Positions 29,215 to 40,578 of a stretch of DNA of 64,000 nucleotides are shown here, piece by piece. Below the pieces are notes generated by a model, which was not told the origin of the DNA, did no database searches, and saw nothing but the letters and a program-made list of their open reading frames with translations. Origin of the DNA: Bacteroides luhongzhouii (GTDB taxonomy: Bacteria; Bacteroidota; Bacteroidia; Bacteroidales; Bacteroidaceae); assembly GCF_009193295.2 (NCBI RefSeq), contig NZ_CP059973.1:992001-1056000 (forward strand), written 5' to 3'. Each line of letters begins with the position of its first letter. The first letter of the stretch is position 1. The position numbers and the translations under genes are program-made.

Positions 29215-29584
29215 GGTATATTATTTAATAGTTGATTTAAAACACATGACAAAAAAACCGCAGACACGATGTCTTTTTTCCCGTTCCTTGCACCCTGTAT
29301 CAGGATATCAAAGAGGTAGTCAATAACACCAGCACAAATACGACTTGTTTAATACCCGATGGACTAAATATTCCATCACTAAATGACTGTTTTTCCATAT
29401 TCTTCTATACTATTAGATTAAATTTAACACCGTTAACCCTGCCTGATCAAAATATATTTGTTTCTATGTCACAAAATTATGTATTCGGCATGTAACTTCA
29501 CCTCTGTAATGTTATTCATATAGGGAGCATTTTGGAAACGATGGGGTGAATTTGTTTTATAAAGGGGATTCATTTGTTTTCTCT
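29215..29584. other. Intergenic control region upstream of susC
   Basis: No open gene is visible in this 370-base A/T-rich stretch between the GH43 stop and the susC start. It is the natural place for HTCS binding upstream of the transporter operon. The only exact match to the Bacteroides -7 element on the minus strand is at 29472-29479. I could not recognise an operator repeat by eye. Confidence 0.5.
29472..29479 (-). promoter_or_regulatory. Candidate -7 element for the susC operon
   Basis: Read on the minus strand this is TAATTTTG, matching TAnnTTTG. It would give a leader of about 250 bases before susC. No convincing -33 box accompanies it, as often found at activator-dependent promoters. 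Confidence 0.35.
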
Positions 29585-31258
<1,674 letters not shown>

Positions 31259-31343
31259 TTACCCATACGCACAGAATGTTTCCCTTTAACGCATCATTTG
31301 TTTCCAATCTTATTAGACTCTTTCAGGAAAGTGCAAATCTTTA

Positions 31344-31351
31344 TACATTTG
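31344..31351 (+). promoter_or_regulatory. Predicted -7 element of the second GH3 gene
   Basis: TACATTTG matches TAnnTTTG, with TTTC (one base off TTTG) at 31321-31324 after a 19-base spacer. The transcript would start about 30 bases before the ATG at 31390, ruling out the longer frame from 31204. Confidence 0.6.
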
Positions 31352-31389
31352 TGCAGGATATAAACTCTCAAATTCAAAAATATCAACTC

Positions 31390-33750
31390 ATGAAAAACAT
31401 TAAGAAAATGGTATTAGTATCAGCCTTTGCCGGTACTTGTCTTGCGCCCCATGCACAGACAACCTCTCCTGCCATCCCGTCTGATCCGGCTATTGAAGCT
31501 AACATCCGGGAATGGCTTCAAAAAATGACTCTCGAACAAAAGATCGGTCAGATGTGTGAAATCACCATTGATGTGGTTTCTGATCTTGAAACCAGTCGCA
31601 AAAAGGGATTCCGTCTTAGCGAGGCAATGCTCGACACAGTTATCGGCAAATATAAAGTAGGTTCCCTGTTGAATGTTCCTTTAGGGGTAGCACAGAAAAA
31701 GGAAAAGTGGGCGGAAGCCATCAAACAGATACAGGAGAAGTCTATGAAAGAAATCGGCATCCCGTGCATCTATGGGGTAGATCAGATTCATGGAACAACC
31801 TACACATTGGACGGAACGATGTTTCCGCAAGGCATCAACATGGGAGCCACCTTCAACCGCGAGCTAACCAGAAGAGGTGCCGAAATCTCCGCTTATGAAA
31901 CGAAAGCCGGCTGCATCCCCTGGACGTTCGCTCCGGTAGTCGACTTAGGCCGAGACCCGCGCTGGGCACGTATGTGGGAGAACTATGGTGAAGATTGTTA
32001 TGTAAATGCAGAAATGGGCGTATCGGCCGTGAAAGGTTTTCAGGGAGAAGACCCGAACCGTATCGGAGAATACAATGTAGCTGCATGCATGAAGCATTAT
32101 ATGGGTTACGGTGTACCTGTTTCCGGTAAAGACCGTACTCCATCTTCCATCTCACGCAGTGATATGCGTGAAAAACATTTCGCACCTTTCCTTGCCGCTG
32201 TACGTCAGGGTGCATTGAGCGTAATGGTAAACTCCGGTGTTGACAACGGACTGCCTTTTCACGCCAACCGTGAGTTGCTGACCGAATGGCTGAAAAAAGA
32301 CTTGAACTGGGACGGACTGATTGTGACAGACTGGGCAGATATCAACAACCTTTGTACCCGGGATCACATCGCTGCCACCAAGAAAGAGGCTGTCAAGATT
32401 GCCATCAATGCCGGTATCGACATGTCGATGGTTCCTTATGAAGTGAGTTTCTGCGATTATCTGAAAGAGTTGGTTGAAGAAGGAGAGGTATCGATGGAAC
32501 GCATCGACGACGCAGTAGCCCGTGTGTTGCGTCTGAAATATCGCCTGGGATTGTTCGACCATCCGTATTGGGACATTAAGAAGTATGACAAGTTCGGTTC
32601 TAAGGAATTTGCAGCTGTTGCTCTGCAGGCTGCCGAAGAATCGGAAGTGTTACTGAAGAATGATGGAAATATCCTGCCGATAGCGAAAGGTAAAAAGATT
32701 CTTCTGACCGGACCGAACGCAAACTCGATGCGTTGTCTGAATGGCGGATGGTCGTATAGTTGGCAAGGACACGTTGCCGATGAATATGCACAAGCATATC
32801 ATACCATCTACGAGGCTTTGTATGAGAAATATGGAAAAGAGAATATTATCTATGAACCGGGAGTGACCTACGCCCCTTATAAGAACGATAACTGGTGGGA
32901 AGAGAACAAACCGGAAATTGAGAAACCGGTGGCAGCGGCAGCACAAGCGGATATAATCATCGCCTGCATCGGCGAAAACTCTTATTGCGAAACCCCGGGC
33001 AACCTGACTGATCTTACATTATCGGAAAACCAACGAAATCTGGTAAAAGCTTTGGCTGGTACGGGCAAACCTATTGTCCTGATTCTGAATCAGGGACGTC
33101 CGCGCATTATCAACGATATAGAGCCTTTGGCTAAAGCGGTTGTCAACATCATGTTGCCAAGCAATTACGGTGGCGACGCACTTGCTAACCTATTGGCAGG
33201 CGACGCAAACTTCAGTGGAAAAATGCCGTTCACCTATCCCCGACTAATCAATGCCTTGGCGACTTATGACTACAAGCCTTGCGAAAACATGGGGCAAATG
33301 GGAGGTAACTACAATTACGACTCGGTGATGGATATTCAATGGCCGTTCGGTTTCGGATTAAGTTATACTAATTATAAGTACAGCAATTTAAAAGTAAATA
33401 AACCTACTTTTAATGCTGACGATGAATTGATATTCACAGTTGACGTAACCAACACGGGCAGAGTTGCCGGAAAAGAGAGTGTGTTATTGTTCTCTAAGGA
33501 CTTAGTAGCAAGCAGTACACCGGACAATATTCGTTTACGAAACTTCGAAAAGGTATCTCTGAAGCCGGGAGAAACAAAGACTGTTACGCTGAAACTGAAA
33601 GGAAGCGATCTGGCATTTGTCGGATATGACAGTAAATGGAGACTGGAAAAAGGAGATTTCAAGATTAAATGTGGTGACCAATGGATAGATATCGTATGTA
33701 ATCAGACGAAGGTGTGGAATACTCCGAATAAGAATACGCTCCACAACTAA
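31390..33750 (+). CDS. Glycoside hydrolase family 3 beta-glucosidase-type enzyme
   Basis: This second GH3 of the locus has 786 residues from ATG 31390, with a signal peptide (ending APHAQ, about residue 23). The frame is open back to 31204 but the predicted promoter and signal peptide fix the start. The catalytic barrel contains [10 protein letters not shown], the KHYMGYG substrate-binding segment and the nucleophile Asp in [12 protein letters not shown] (about residue 315). The alpha/beta sandwich (about 400-630) has the loop [17 protein letters not shown], and an FnIII-like domain closes the protein. It is transcribed divergently from GH43. It likely acts on glucose-terminated oligosaccharides in the periplasm. 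It is only distantly similar to the GH3 at 8686-10917, so the two may split the work. Confidence 0.9.
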   Translation: MKNIKKMVLVSAFAGTCLAPHAQTTSPAIPSDPAIEANIREWLQKMTLEQKIGQMCEITIDVVSDLETSRKKGFRLSEAMLDTVIGKYKVGSLLNVPLGVAQKKEKWAEAIKQIQEKSMKEIGIPCIYGVDQIHGTTYTLDGTMFPQGINMGATFNRELTRRGAEISAYETKAGCIPWTFAPVVDLGRDPRWARMWENYGEDCYVNAEMGVSAVKGFQGEDPNRIGEYNVAACMKHYMGYGVPVSGKDRTPSSISRSDMREKHFAPFLAAVRQGALSVMVNSGVDNGLPFHANRELLTEWLKKDLNWDGLIVTDWADINNLCTRDHIAATKKEAVKIAINAGIDMSMVPYEVSFCDYLKELVEEGEVSMERIDDAVARVLRLKYRLGLFDHPYWDIKKYDKFGSKEFAAVALQAAEESEVLLKNDGNILPIAKGKKILLTGPNANSMRCLNGGWSYSWQGHVADEYAQAYHTIYEALYEKYGKENIIYEPGVTYAPYKNDNWWEENKPEIEKPVAAAAQADIIIACIGENSYCETPGNLTDLTLSENQRNLVKALAGTGKPIVLILNQGRPRIINDIEPLAKAVVNIMLPSNYGGDALANLLAGDANFSGKMPFTYPRLINALATYDYKPCENMGQMGGNYNYDSVMDIQWPFGFGLSYTNYKYSNLKVNKPTFNADDELIFTVDVTNTGRVAGKESVLLFSKDLVASSTPDNIRLRNFEKVSLKPGETKTVTLKLKGSDLAFVGYDSKWRLEKGDFKIKCGDQWIDIVCNQTKVWNTPNKNTLHN

Positions 33751-33828
33751 ACCTCTTTTTATATATTTCTATATAAACATCTTCATATAGAATCTTCTTC
33801 CTATATAAAAATACACATTCCTCTATCG

Positions 33829-33906
33829 CCTATCACCGCCAGTAATCAAAATCCTTATTCATCAAGGTTTCCGGCGGTGATAGGTTGTTTCTGAACCTAT
33901 CACCGC
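33829..33906 (+). repeat. Three-arm inverted repeat able to form two exclusive hairpins
   Basis: CCTATCACCGCC (33829-33840) is complementary to GGCGGTGATAGG (33873-33884). The middle arm is also complementary, over 13 bases, to AACCTATCACCGC (33894-33906). Only one of the two hairpins can form at a time. The element lies in the 269-base gap between the GH3 stop and the HU-like gene, which holds no other gene. Terminator, attenuator or dispersed repeat are all possible. Confidence 0.6.
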
Positions 33907-34019
33907 TATTCACCATTATCCAAAGTCTACACCATTGCAAATGCAAGATTACTCATAACTATCTTTTTTAATTACGTGTTTCCGCATGCCAATGAAAAAG
34001 GCGCGAAAACAAATAAATA

Positions 34020-34676
34020 ATGGCAATACAATTTGAATTGTACAAGACTCCCCGCCCGAAGGACGAGGAAGGTAAAGAAGTGTATCACGCACGTGTAGTC
34101 AACTTCCAACACATTAACACAGACTATCTGGCAAAAGAAATCCAGATAGCCACCTCTCTGACTGAGGGAGATGTGAAGTCAGTCCTCGAATCTCTAAGTC
34201 ATTTTATGGGAGATCGTCTCCGGGAAGGAGAAAGTGTCCATCTGGATGGCATCGGTTATTTTCAAGTAAAACTGAACAGCAAAGAACCCATCACTTCGCC
34301 CAAACTAAAAGTGAATCAGATGAAACTCAAAGCCAACATCAGTTTCAAAGCAGACGCTAAATTGAAAAGATCTGTCAGTGTTGTTCATATGGAACGAAGC
34401 AAACTAAGATGCCATTCTGCCTCCCACTCAAATGATGAAATAGACAAACTACTGACAGACTATTTCAAGAGTAACCCTGTATTAACCCGTCGTGACTTTC
34501 AAGGGTTATGCGGATTTACCTCTACCACTGCCGCACGACAAATCAAACGGCTGAAGGAAGAGGAGAAAAAGTTGAAGAATATCAATACTTATTATAATCC
34601 GATTTACGTGCCGATGCCGGGATATTATGGCAAAGCAGAGATAAAAGAGGATGAAGCAAATACTATACAGCAATAA
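34020..34676 (+). CDS. HU/IHF-like DNA-binding protein with extra C-terminal domain
   Basis: This 218-residue protein has an N-terminal HU-type fold of the Bacteroidetes HU-HIG group (about residues 1-125: FELYKTPRP start, ESLSHFMGDRLREGESVHLDGIGYFQVKL core). A helical C-terminal segment (about 135-190: LLTDYFKSNPVLTRRDFQGLCGFTSTTAARQIKRL) resembles a winged-helix or helix-turn-helix unit. It probably binds or bends DNA as a nucleoid-associated protein or local regulator. Canonical HU is about 90 residues, so the protein is more than twice that length. The targets are unknown; it lies alone between the xyloglucan locus and the AraC-type regulator. Confidence 0.75.
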   Translation: MAIQFELYKTPRPKDEEGKEVYHARVVNFQHINTDYLAKEIQIATSLTEGDVKSVLESLSHFMGDRLREGESVHLDGIGYFQVKLNSKEPITSPKLKVNQMKLKANISFKADAKLKRSVSVVHMERSKLRCHSASHSNDEIDKLLTDYFKSNPVLTRRDFQGLCGFTSTTAARQIKRLKEEEKKLKNINTYYNPIYVPMPGYYGKAEIKEDEANTIQQ

Positions 34677-34717
34677 AGTAAAGAGTATGACAAAGTACCC
34701 AAGAAGGCACTACCGAA

Positions 34718-34741
34718 CATTTTGCTGACGTCAGCAAAATG
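34718..34741. repeat. Perfect 24-bp palindrome centred on GACGTC
   Basis: The two 12-base halves from 34718 to 34741 are exact reverse complements with no loop; the core is TTTGCTGACGTCAGCAAA. It lies about 40 bases past the HU-like gene. A protein-binding site for a dimeric regulator fits better than a terminator because there is no loop and no T run. Confidence 0.7.
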
Positions 34742-34757
34742 GTATTCCTGATCATAA

Positions 34758-34790
34758 ATGAGAGACACCTTGCGGCGAGGTATCTCTCAT
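34758..34790. terminator. Hairpin, possible terminator
   Basis: ATGAGAGACACC (34758-34769) pairs with GGTATCTCTCAT (34779-34790) with one G-U pair and a 9-base loop. It would end the HU-like transcript, although no long T run follows. Confidence 0.45.
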
Positions 34791-35274
34791 TATCTATATC
34801 AGTAAAACACTCTAAATCGGTTTCGGGACATATTTTTATAATGCTGTTTTGATAAAGCATATCTGTTATATCTCTCGACAGCACTGAAGTGGGGCTATGG
34901 AGGTGCGAAATTGGCTGTTTTTCTATTTCATCATCGGACAGATGGCTTATCTGGTTGGGGTTACATATTTCATGATAGTTTCATATTCGTTACCTAATTT
35001 TTTATCAACGGCAAAGATAATACCTTCTTTAAAATTGCGGATGCCCAAAATACCACGACCCTACTTTCATCGAAAGCAGCAAGACAGCGAACAACCTTTC
35101 CTGATAATATGAAAATAATCTTACCGGCCATGTTTAATAAGACCTTTTTGTTTTTCATAATAAAGTTGCAATATTTAGTTATAAATTCATTCCACTACAT
35201 TTAAAGACCGCCATACAAAGGTTTCTACTAAAACATAAATAAAAGAAAGAGTTCCATTTTCCGCAAAAAAAACC

Positions 35275-35282
35275 TATCTTTG
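35275..35282 (+). promoter_or_regulatory. Predicted -7 element of the first AraC-type gene
   Basis: TATCTTTG fits TAnnTTTG. Because it overlaps a TTG codon at 35280, translation must start later, at the ATG at 35316. Confidence 0.5.
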
Positions 35283-35315
35283 TTCCGTCAAGATAATAAA
35301 TCACGCATAAGACTC

Positions 35316-36185
35316 ATGCCAAAAGATTCATTTTGCATACAATATACCAACTGTACAGGATGTCCCAAAAGTGTTGAGAATATCCTTATATATAGAAACT
35401 TACCTAAAGGAGAGCATATCCCCAAGGATAAGTGTACACAGAATTGTATGCTTTTTATGATAAAGGGCGAATTACTTATCAATAGCGAAGAGCATCCCGG
35501 AATAACGTTACGCGAAAGACAAATTGTTTTGCAAGCTATTGGCTCCAAGGTCGAAATACTGGCACTGACAGATGTTGAATACGTTGTCTACTGGTTCAAC
35601 GAACTGCCTCTGCTCTGCGAAGACCGGTATAAAGAAATGATGGAACAGGCGGAAGCTCCTTTGACCTACACTCCACTGATTATGAGTGAAAGACTTTACC
35701 ACCTTGTCACCAGTATGCCCGAATTCCTCGCTGAAGAAAACCCTTGCAGCAAGTATATCGACTTAAAATGCAAAGAATTGGTTTTCTTGATTACCAACTT
35801 CTATCCGCTGCCCCAGCTAGGTTCATTCTTCTATCCAATCAGCACGTATACGGAAAGTTTCCACTATTTCGTCATGCAGAATTACAGCAACGTGAAGAAC
35901 GTAGAAGAATTTGCACATCTGGGAGGATATACGACCACTACTTTCCGCCGACTTTTCAAAAACCTCTATGGTGTGCCCGTATACGAATGGATACTGGAAA
36001 AGAAACGAGAAGGAATCTTGGAAGACCTGCAACACACCAAAATGCGAATCACCGAAATCTGTAACAAATACGGATTCGACTCCCTGTCGCATTTCGCACA
36101 CTTCTGTAAAGACTCTTTTGGCGATACCCCACGCGCTTTACGCAAAAAAGCAGCCGGCGGTGAGAAAATCGGAAAGATACAATAA
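35316..36185 (+). CDS. AraC family regulator with N-terminal cysteine cluster
   Basis: This 289-residue protein has a C-terminal AraC DNA-binding domain (about 185-285: VKNVEEFAHLGGYTTTTFRRLFKNLYG, ITEICNKYGFDSLSHFAHFCKDSFGDTPRALR) and a cupin-like N-terminal part. Cysteines at 7, 13, 16 and 40 (CX5CX2C, then X23C) are matched exactly in spacing by the paralogue at 40579-41418; a fifth, Cys44, is not shared. The start is ATG 35316 because the promoter element lies at 35275-35282 and the paralogue begins at the same point. It sits upstream of frdCAB. The cysteines suggest metal, Fe-S or redox sensing; that is inference. Confidence 0.8.
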   Translation: MPKDSFCIQYTNCTGCPKSVENILIYRNLPKGEHIPKDKCTQNCMLFMIKGELLINSEEHPGITLRERQIVLQAIGSKVEILALTDVEYVVYWFNELPLLCEDRYKEMMEQAEAPLTYTPLIMSERLYHLVTSMPEFLAEENPCSKYIDLKCKELVFLITNFYPLPQLGSFFYPISTYTESFHYFVMQNYSNVKNVEEFAHLGGYTTTTFRRLFKNLYGVPVYEWILEKKREGILEDLQHTKMRITEICNKYGFDSLSHFAHFCKDSFGDTPRALRKKAAGGEKIGKIQ

Positions 36186-36295
36186 ACAGCCCCATCCTAC
36201 GAATGTGCCAATCAGTTGCACCATGCACGCATACAGGCTGGTATATTGACACATTAGCGTATTGATCCATTATTAAAGAATTATTTCTTTAATTC

Positions 36296-36327
36296 CTTGC
36301 TCAATCAATCTATTTCCCCTATTTTTG
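36296..36327 (+). promoter_or_regulatory. Promoter of frdCAB
   Basis: CTTG (36296-36299, one base off TTTG), a 20-base spacer and TATTTTTG (36320-36327) fit the Bacteroides consensus. The leader to frdC would be about 63 bases. Confidence 0.65.
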
Positions 36328-36396
36328 CAGTCCGTAAGAGGTGTAAAACGTCGAAATTTTAGTTCTAACAATTAAATAATTTAAATTCAATCATTT

Positions 36397-37101
36397 ATGT
36401 GGTTAAGTAATTCATCTGTAGGAAGGAAAGTGGTGATGAGCGTTACCGGTATCGCCCTTGTCCTGTTTCTAACATTTCACATGGCGATGAACTTGGTTGC
36501 GATCATCTCGGCTGATGGTTACAACATGATTTGTGAGTTCCTGGGAGCAAACTGGTATGCATTAGTGGCTACCGCAGGACTGGCTGCTCTTTTCGTTATT
36601 CACATTATCTACGCATTCTGGCTGACCATGCAGAATCGCAAAGCGCGTGGTAGCGAACGCTATGCAGTGGTTGACAAACCAAAAACTGTAGAATGGGCAT
36701 CTCAAAACATGTTGGTGCTGGGTCTGATCGTTATTGTAGGTCTTGGTTTGCACCTCTTCAACTTCTGGGCAAAAATGCAGTTGCCGGAACTGATGCACAA
36801 CATGGGCATGCACGCTGATACACTGACGCTGGCTTATGCCGCTAACGGTGCTTATCACATCCAGCAGACTTTCTCTTGCCCGGTTTACGTAGTTCTTTAC
36901 CTCGTTTGGCTGTTTGCTTTGTGGTTCCACCTGACTCACGGTTTCTGGAGCTCTATGCAATCACTGGGATGGAACAACAAAGTATGGATCAATCGTTGGA
37001 AATGCATTTCTAACATCTATTCTACGATTGTTGTACTCGGTTTCGCACTGGTAGTAGTGGTATTCTTCGTGAAAACACTGATTTGTGGCGGTGCTTGCTA
37101 A
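36397..37101 (+). CDS. frdC: Fumarate reductase/succinate dehydrogenase cytochrome b subunit
   Basis: This is the membrane anchor of the quinol:fumarate reductase, 234 residues with five membrane segments (about 12-32, 55-75, 105-125, 155-180, 205-230). Candidate haem ligands are visible as histidines in FHMAMN (about 28), LHLFNF (about 116), YHIQQ and FHLTHGFW (about 172-180), the pattern of the di-haem b558 family. In Bacteroides this complex passes electrons from menaquinol to fumarate during anaerobic growth, which yields succinate. It is the first gene of frdCAB, 37 bases before frdA. Reverse (succinate dehydrogenase) operation cannot be excluded from sequence. Confidence 0.92.
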   Translation: MWLSNSSVGRKVVMSVTGIALVLFLTFHMAMNLVAIISADGYNMICEFLGANWYALVATAGLAALFVIHIIYAFWLTMQNRKARGSERYAVVDKPKTVEWASQNMLVLGLIVIVGLGLHLFNFWAKMQLPELMHNMGMHADTLTLAYAANGAYHIQQTFSCPVYVVLYLVWLFALWFHLTHGFWSSMQSLGWNNKVWINRWKCISNIYSTIVVLGFALVVVVFFVKTLICGGAC

Positions 37102-37138
37102 ATAGTAAATTGTAAATGATTAAATTGTAAATAATATT

Positions 37139-39118
37139 ATGATCAAGATAGATTCAAAAATTCCAGAAGGCCCGGTGGCTGAGAAATGGACCAACTATAA
37201 AGCTCACCAGAAATTGGTGAATCCCGCTAATAAACGTCGTTTGGACATCATCGTTGTGGGTACGGGTCTGGCAGGTGCTTCTGCCGCTGCTTCACTTGGT
37301 GAAATGGGTTTCAGAGTATTCAATTTCTGTATTCAGGATTCTCCCCGTCGTGCACACTCTATCGCTGCACAGGGTGGTATCAATGCTGCAAAGAATTATC
37401 AAAATGATGGTGACTCGGTTTACCGTCTGTTCTACGATACAGTGAAAGGTGGCGACTATCGTGCCCGTGAAGCAAACGTATATCGTTTGGCTGAAGTATC
37501 CAACGCTATCATCGACCAATGTGTAGCGCAAGGTGTTCCTTTCGCTCGCGAATATGGTGGTACGCTGGATAACCGTTCTTTCGGTGGCGCACAGGTATCC
37601 CGTACTTTCTACGCTAAAGGCCAGACAGGTCAACAGTTACTGCTGGGTGCTTACTCTGCATTGAGCCGTCAGGTAAACGTAGGTACTGTTAAACTGTACA
37701 CCCGCTATGAAATGCAGGATGTTGTCATCGTTGACGGACGTGCCCGCGGTATCATCGCAAAAAATCTTGTAACAGGTAAGTTGGAACGTTTCGCCGCTCA
37801 CGCTGTAGTCATCGCTACCGGTGGTTATGGTAACGCTTACTTCCTGTCTACTAACGCTATGGGTTGTAACTGTACAGCTGCTATCTCTTGCTACCGCAAG
37901 GGTGCTGTATTCGCAAATCCTGCATACGTTCAGATTCACCCGACTTGTATCCCGGTACACGGTGACAAACAGTCTAAGCTGACTTTGATGTCTGAATCTC
38001 TCCGTAACGACGGTCGTATCTGGGTTCCGAAGAAGAAAGAAGATGCCGTAAAACTCCAAAAAGGCGAAATCAAAGGAAGTGATATTCCGGAAGAAGACCG
38101 CGACTATTACTTGGAACGCCGCTATCCGGCATTCGGTAACCTGGTTCCGCGTGACGTTGCCAGCCGTGCTGCCAAAGAACGTTGCGACGCAGGTTTCGGT
38201 GTAAACAACACCGGTTTAGCCGTATTCCTCGACTTCTCTGAAGCTATCAACCGCTTGGGTATCGACATCGTTCTTCAACGTTATGGCAACCTCTTCGATA
38301 TGTATGAGGAAATCACTGACGTTAATCCGGGAGAACTGGCAAAAGAAATTAATGGCGTAAAATATTATAACCCGATGATGATTTATCCGGCTATCCACTA
38401 TACAATGGGTGGTATCTGGGTAGACTACGAACTGCAAACCACTATCAAGGGTCTGTTCGCTATCGGTGAATGTAACTTCTCCGACCATGGCGCAAACCGC
38501 CTCGGTGCTTCTGCATTGATGCAAGGTTTGGCTGACGGTTACTTCGTATTGCCTTACACCATCCAGAACTATCTGGCAGACCAGATCACTGTTCCTCGTT
38601 TCTCTACCGATCTTCCTGAATTTGCAGAAGCAGAAAAAGCTGTTCAAGCTAAGATTGACAAATTCATGAGCATCCAGGGTAAAGAATCAGTTGATTCTAT
38701 CCACAAGAAACTGGGTCATGTCATGTGGGAATATGTAGGTATGGGACGTACGGCAGAAGGCTTGAAAAAAGGTATCGCCGAACTGAAAGAAATCCGCAAG
38801 GAATTCGAAACGAACTTGTTTATCCCCGGTTCTAAAGAAGGTATGAACGTAGAGCTTGACAAAGCAATCCGTCTGTACGACTTCATCACTATGGGTGAGC
38901 TTGTTGCTTACGATGCATTGAACCGTAACGAAAGTTGTGGTGGTCACTTCCGTGAAGAATACCAGACTGAAGAAGGAGAAGCAAAACGTGATGACGAAAA
39001 CTTCTTCTATGTAGCATGCTGGGAATATCAAGGTGACGATGAAAAAGCTCCGGTGTTGTACAAAGAACCACTGGTATACGAAGCTATCAAGGTTCAGACT
39101 CGTAACTACAAGAGCTAA
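37139..39118 (+). CDS. frdA: Fumarate reductase flavoprotein subunit
   Basis: This is the catalytic subunit, 659 residues. The FAD Rossmann motif [18 protein letters not shown] starts at about residue 38; the histidine that carries covalent FAD is in [16 protein letters not shown] (about 78). The substrate-binding segments follow: the [11 protein letters not shown] region, [11 protein letters not shown] and [10 protein letters not shown] (catalytic Arg region, about 340), and [11 protein letters not shown] (about 420). The length matches the Wolinella/Bacillus-like class with a di-haem b subunit. It would reduce fumarate to succinate on the cytoplasmic face. Codon use looks highly optimised compared with the flanking regulators, as expected for an abundant enzyme. 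Confidence 0.95.
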   Translation: MIKIDSKIPEGPVAEKWTNYKAHQKLVNPANKRRLDIIVVGTGLAGASAAASLGEMGFRVFNFCIQDSPRRAHSIAAQGGINAAKNYQNDGDSVYRLFYDTVKGGDYRAREANVYRLAEVSNAIIDQCVAQGVPFAREYGGTLDNRSFGGAQVSRTFYAKGQTGQQLLLGAYSALSRQVNVGTVKLYTRYEMQDVVIVDGRARGIIAKNLVTGKLERFAAHAVVIATGGYGNAYFLSTNAMGCNCTAAISCYRKGAVFANPAYVQIHPTCIPVHGDKQSKLTLMSESLRNDGRIWVPKKKEDAVKLQKGEIKGSDIPEEDRDYYLERRYPAFGNLVPRDVASRAAKERCDAGFGVNNTGLAVFLDFSEAINRLGIDIVLQRYGNLFDMYEEITDVNPGELAKEINGVKYYNPMMIYPAIHYTMGGIWVDYELQTTIKGLFAIGECNFSDHGANRLGASALMQGLADGYFVLPYTIQNYLADQITVPRFSTDLPEFAEAEKAVQAKIDKFMSIQGKESVDSIHKKLGHVMWEYVGMGRTAEGLKKGIAELKEIRKEFETNLFIPGSKEGMNVELDKAIRLYDFITMGELVAYDALNRNESCGGHFREEYQTEEGEAKRDDENFFYVACWEYQGDDEKAPVLYKEPLVYEAIKVQTRNYKS

Positions 39119-39154
39119 TCGGTGAAGTTAAACATTTAAAAGAATTAGAAGAAA

Positions 39155-39910
39155 ATGGATAAAAATATATCATTTACACTGAAGGTATGGCGCCAAGCTG
39201 GTCCGAAAGCTAAAGGTGCTTTTGAAACCTACCAAATGAAAGATATCCCCGGCGATACTTCCTTCCTCGAAATGCTGGATATTCTGAACGAACAGCTCAT
39301 CAGCGAAAGAAAAGAACCGGTAGTATTCGATCATGACTGCCGCGAAGGTATCTGCGGTATGTGTTCTCTTTACATCAACGGACACCCGCACGGTCCTGCG
39401 ACAGGTGCTACTACTTGCCAGATTTACATGCGTCGTTTCAACGATGGTGACACCATCACTGTTGAACCTTGGCGTTCGGCCGGTTTCCCTGTCATCAAGG
39501 ACTTGATGGTAGACCGTACTGCTTATGACAAGATTATGCAAGCTGGTGGTTACGTAAGCGTACGCACAGGTGCTCCGCAGGATGCTAACGCTATCCTGAT
39601 TGCGAAACCTATCGCTGACGAAGCTATGGATGCTGCTTCTTGTATCGGTTGTGGTGCTTGTGTAGCTGCATGTAAAAATGGTTCTGCTATGTTGTTCGTT
39701 TCTGCAAAAGTTAGCCAGTTGAACTTGCTACCGCAAGGTAAACCGGAAGCTTTGCGTCGTGCAAAAGCTATGTTGTCAAAGATGGACGAACTGGGCTTCG
39801 GTAACTGTACAAACACTCGTGCTTGTGAGGCTGAATGTCCGAAGAACATTTCTATCAGCAACATCGCTCGCTTGAACCGCGACTTCATCATCGCAAAATT
39901 AAAAGACTAG
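39155..39910 (+). CDS. frdB: Fumarate reductase iron-sulfur subunit
   Basis: This 251-residue subunit carries electrons between the b-type haems and FAD. The [2Fe-2S] ligands are in [17 protein letters not shown] (about residues 63-78) with a further Cys in TTCQIY. The 4Fe/3Fe cluster cysteines are in [12 protein letters not shown] (about 161-172) and [13 protein letters not shown] (about 212-224). It lies 36 bases after frdA and is followed by a clear terminator at 39957, closing the operon. All three cluster motifs are intact. Confidence 0.95.
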   Translation: MDKNISFTLKVWRQAGPKAKGAFETYQMKDIPGDTSFLEMLDILNEQLISERKEPVVFDHDCREGICGMCSLYINGHPHGPATGATTCQIYMRRFNDGDTITVEPWRSAGFPVIKDLMVDRTAYDKIMQAGGYVSVRTGAPQDANAILIAKPIADEAMDAASCIGCGACVAACKNGSAMLFVSAKVSQLNLLPQGKPEALRRAKAMLSKMDELGFGNCTNTRACEAECPKNISISNIARLNRDFIIAKLKD

Positions 39911-39956
39911 AAATTGCTAAATTTCAATAGTGAGAGCTTAATTTGATTAATGACAG

Positions 39957-39995
39957 AATCCCCTGCCGGCTAGTTCGACAGGGGATTTCTTTATA
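39957..39995 (+). terminator. Terminator of frdCAB
   Basis: Stem AATCCCCTG (39957-39965) and CAGGGGATT (39979-39987), followed by TCTTTATATA. It lies 47 bases past the frdB stop. Confidence 0.85.
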
Positions 39996-40055
39996 TATGA
40001 GTAGATCACAATTATTATTAATACGGATCAGTAACATGAACTTTTAATTCATAAG

Positions 40056-40545
40056 TTTCACCGATTTCACCATATAGCCAAAACTGTTATGAATGAGAAA
40101 ATTACGGGTGAAAGCGAGGATTGAAATAAGGTAAAATCATTCGTTACCGCTTTCACCTGTCTTATTAAAATATCCCTTGAGCTAAAGCAATTATCATTAT
40201 AGCTAATCCGGATATGCTTATAGCAAATCCGCTTTCAGGTGTTAATGAGTGAACTGTGCGGATGTAGTACTTTGGCCGCCAGGTCTTAACACCTTAGTTC
40301 TCATGTGTTAATACTTGAGTTGTTGCATCTATATATCCAGCATCTTGGAGCTATATATCCAACACCTTAGAGCTATATATCCAACACCTTAGAGCTATAT
40401 ATCCAACACCTTGGAGCTATATGTCCAACAGTCGGTATGAATAAACTCAATAGGTGAAACCGGGAAGGTTCAGTTTCACCTGAATTTCTCCCTTGCTTTC
40501 ACCCGCTGTTACCTTATTCATCGGCATTTAGAGAATTGGGTGAAA
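40056..40545. repeat. Cluster of TTTCACC/GGTGAAA motifs
   Basis: Within the 668-base gene-free spacer after frdB, TTTCACC occurs at 40056, 40065, 40151, 40474 and 40497, and its reverse complement GGTGAAA at 40107, 40453 and 40539. Some pairs form hairpins (GGTGAAAGCG/CGCTTTCACC at 40107-40157; AGGTGAAAC/GTTTCACCT at 40452-40481). They flank the 22-bp tandem repeats. Function is unknown. Confidence 0.65.
40325..40428. repeat. 22-bp tandem repeat, about 4.7 copies
   Basis: The unit AGCTATATATCCAACACCTT plus AG or GG repeats with a 22-base period (copies at 40325 with changes, 40347, 40369, 40391, and a partial copy from 40413). The middle copies are nearly identical, which suggests recent slippage. 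It lies between frdB and the second AraC-type gene. Confidence 0.9.
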
Positions 40546-40578
40546 CCGGTGAACCGCAATTATCTTACATAGTTGCAT

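Larger units (their letters stand above)
34677..35315. other. Gene-free interval with palindromes
   Basis: About 640 bases without a convincing gene. A 71-codon frame at 34897-35112 has no ribosome site, domain or conserved look and is not called. The stretch holds a perfect palindrome (34718-34741), a hairpin (34758-34790) and an isolated minus-strand TATCTTTG (35012-35019) with no gene behind it. Confidence 0.5.

Noticed and set aside
35012..35019. Minus-strand TATCTTTG as promoter of another small RNA
   Set aside because: No -33 box and no gene; the nearest hairpin is over 200 bases away without a T run.
34897..35112. 71-codon hydrophobic frame between the HU-like and AraC genes
   Set aside because: No ribosome site or promoter and a switch from hydrophobic to basic residues without domain character; may be chance in A/T-rich DNA.
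40325..40428. CRISPR-like array
   Set aside because: Units are directly adjacent with no unique spacers and no cas genes nearby; it is a simple tandem repeat.
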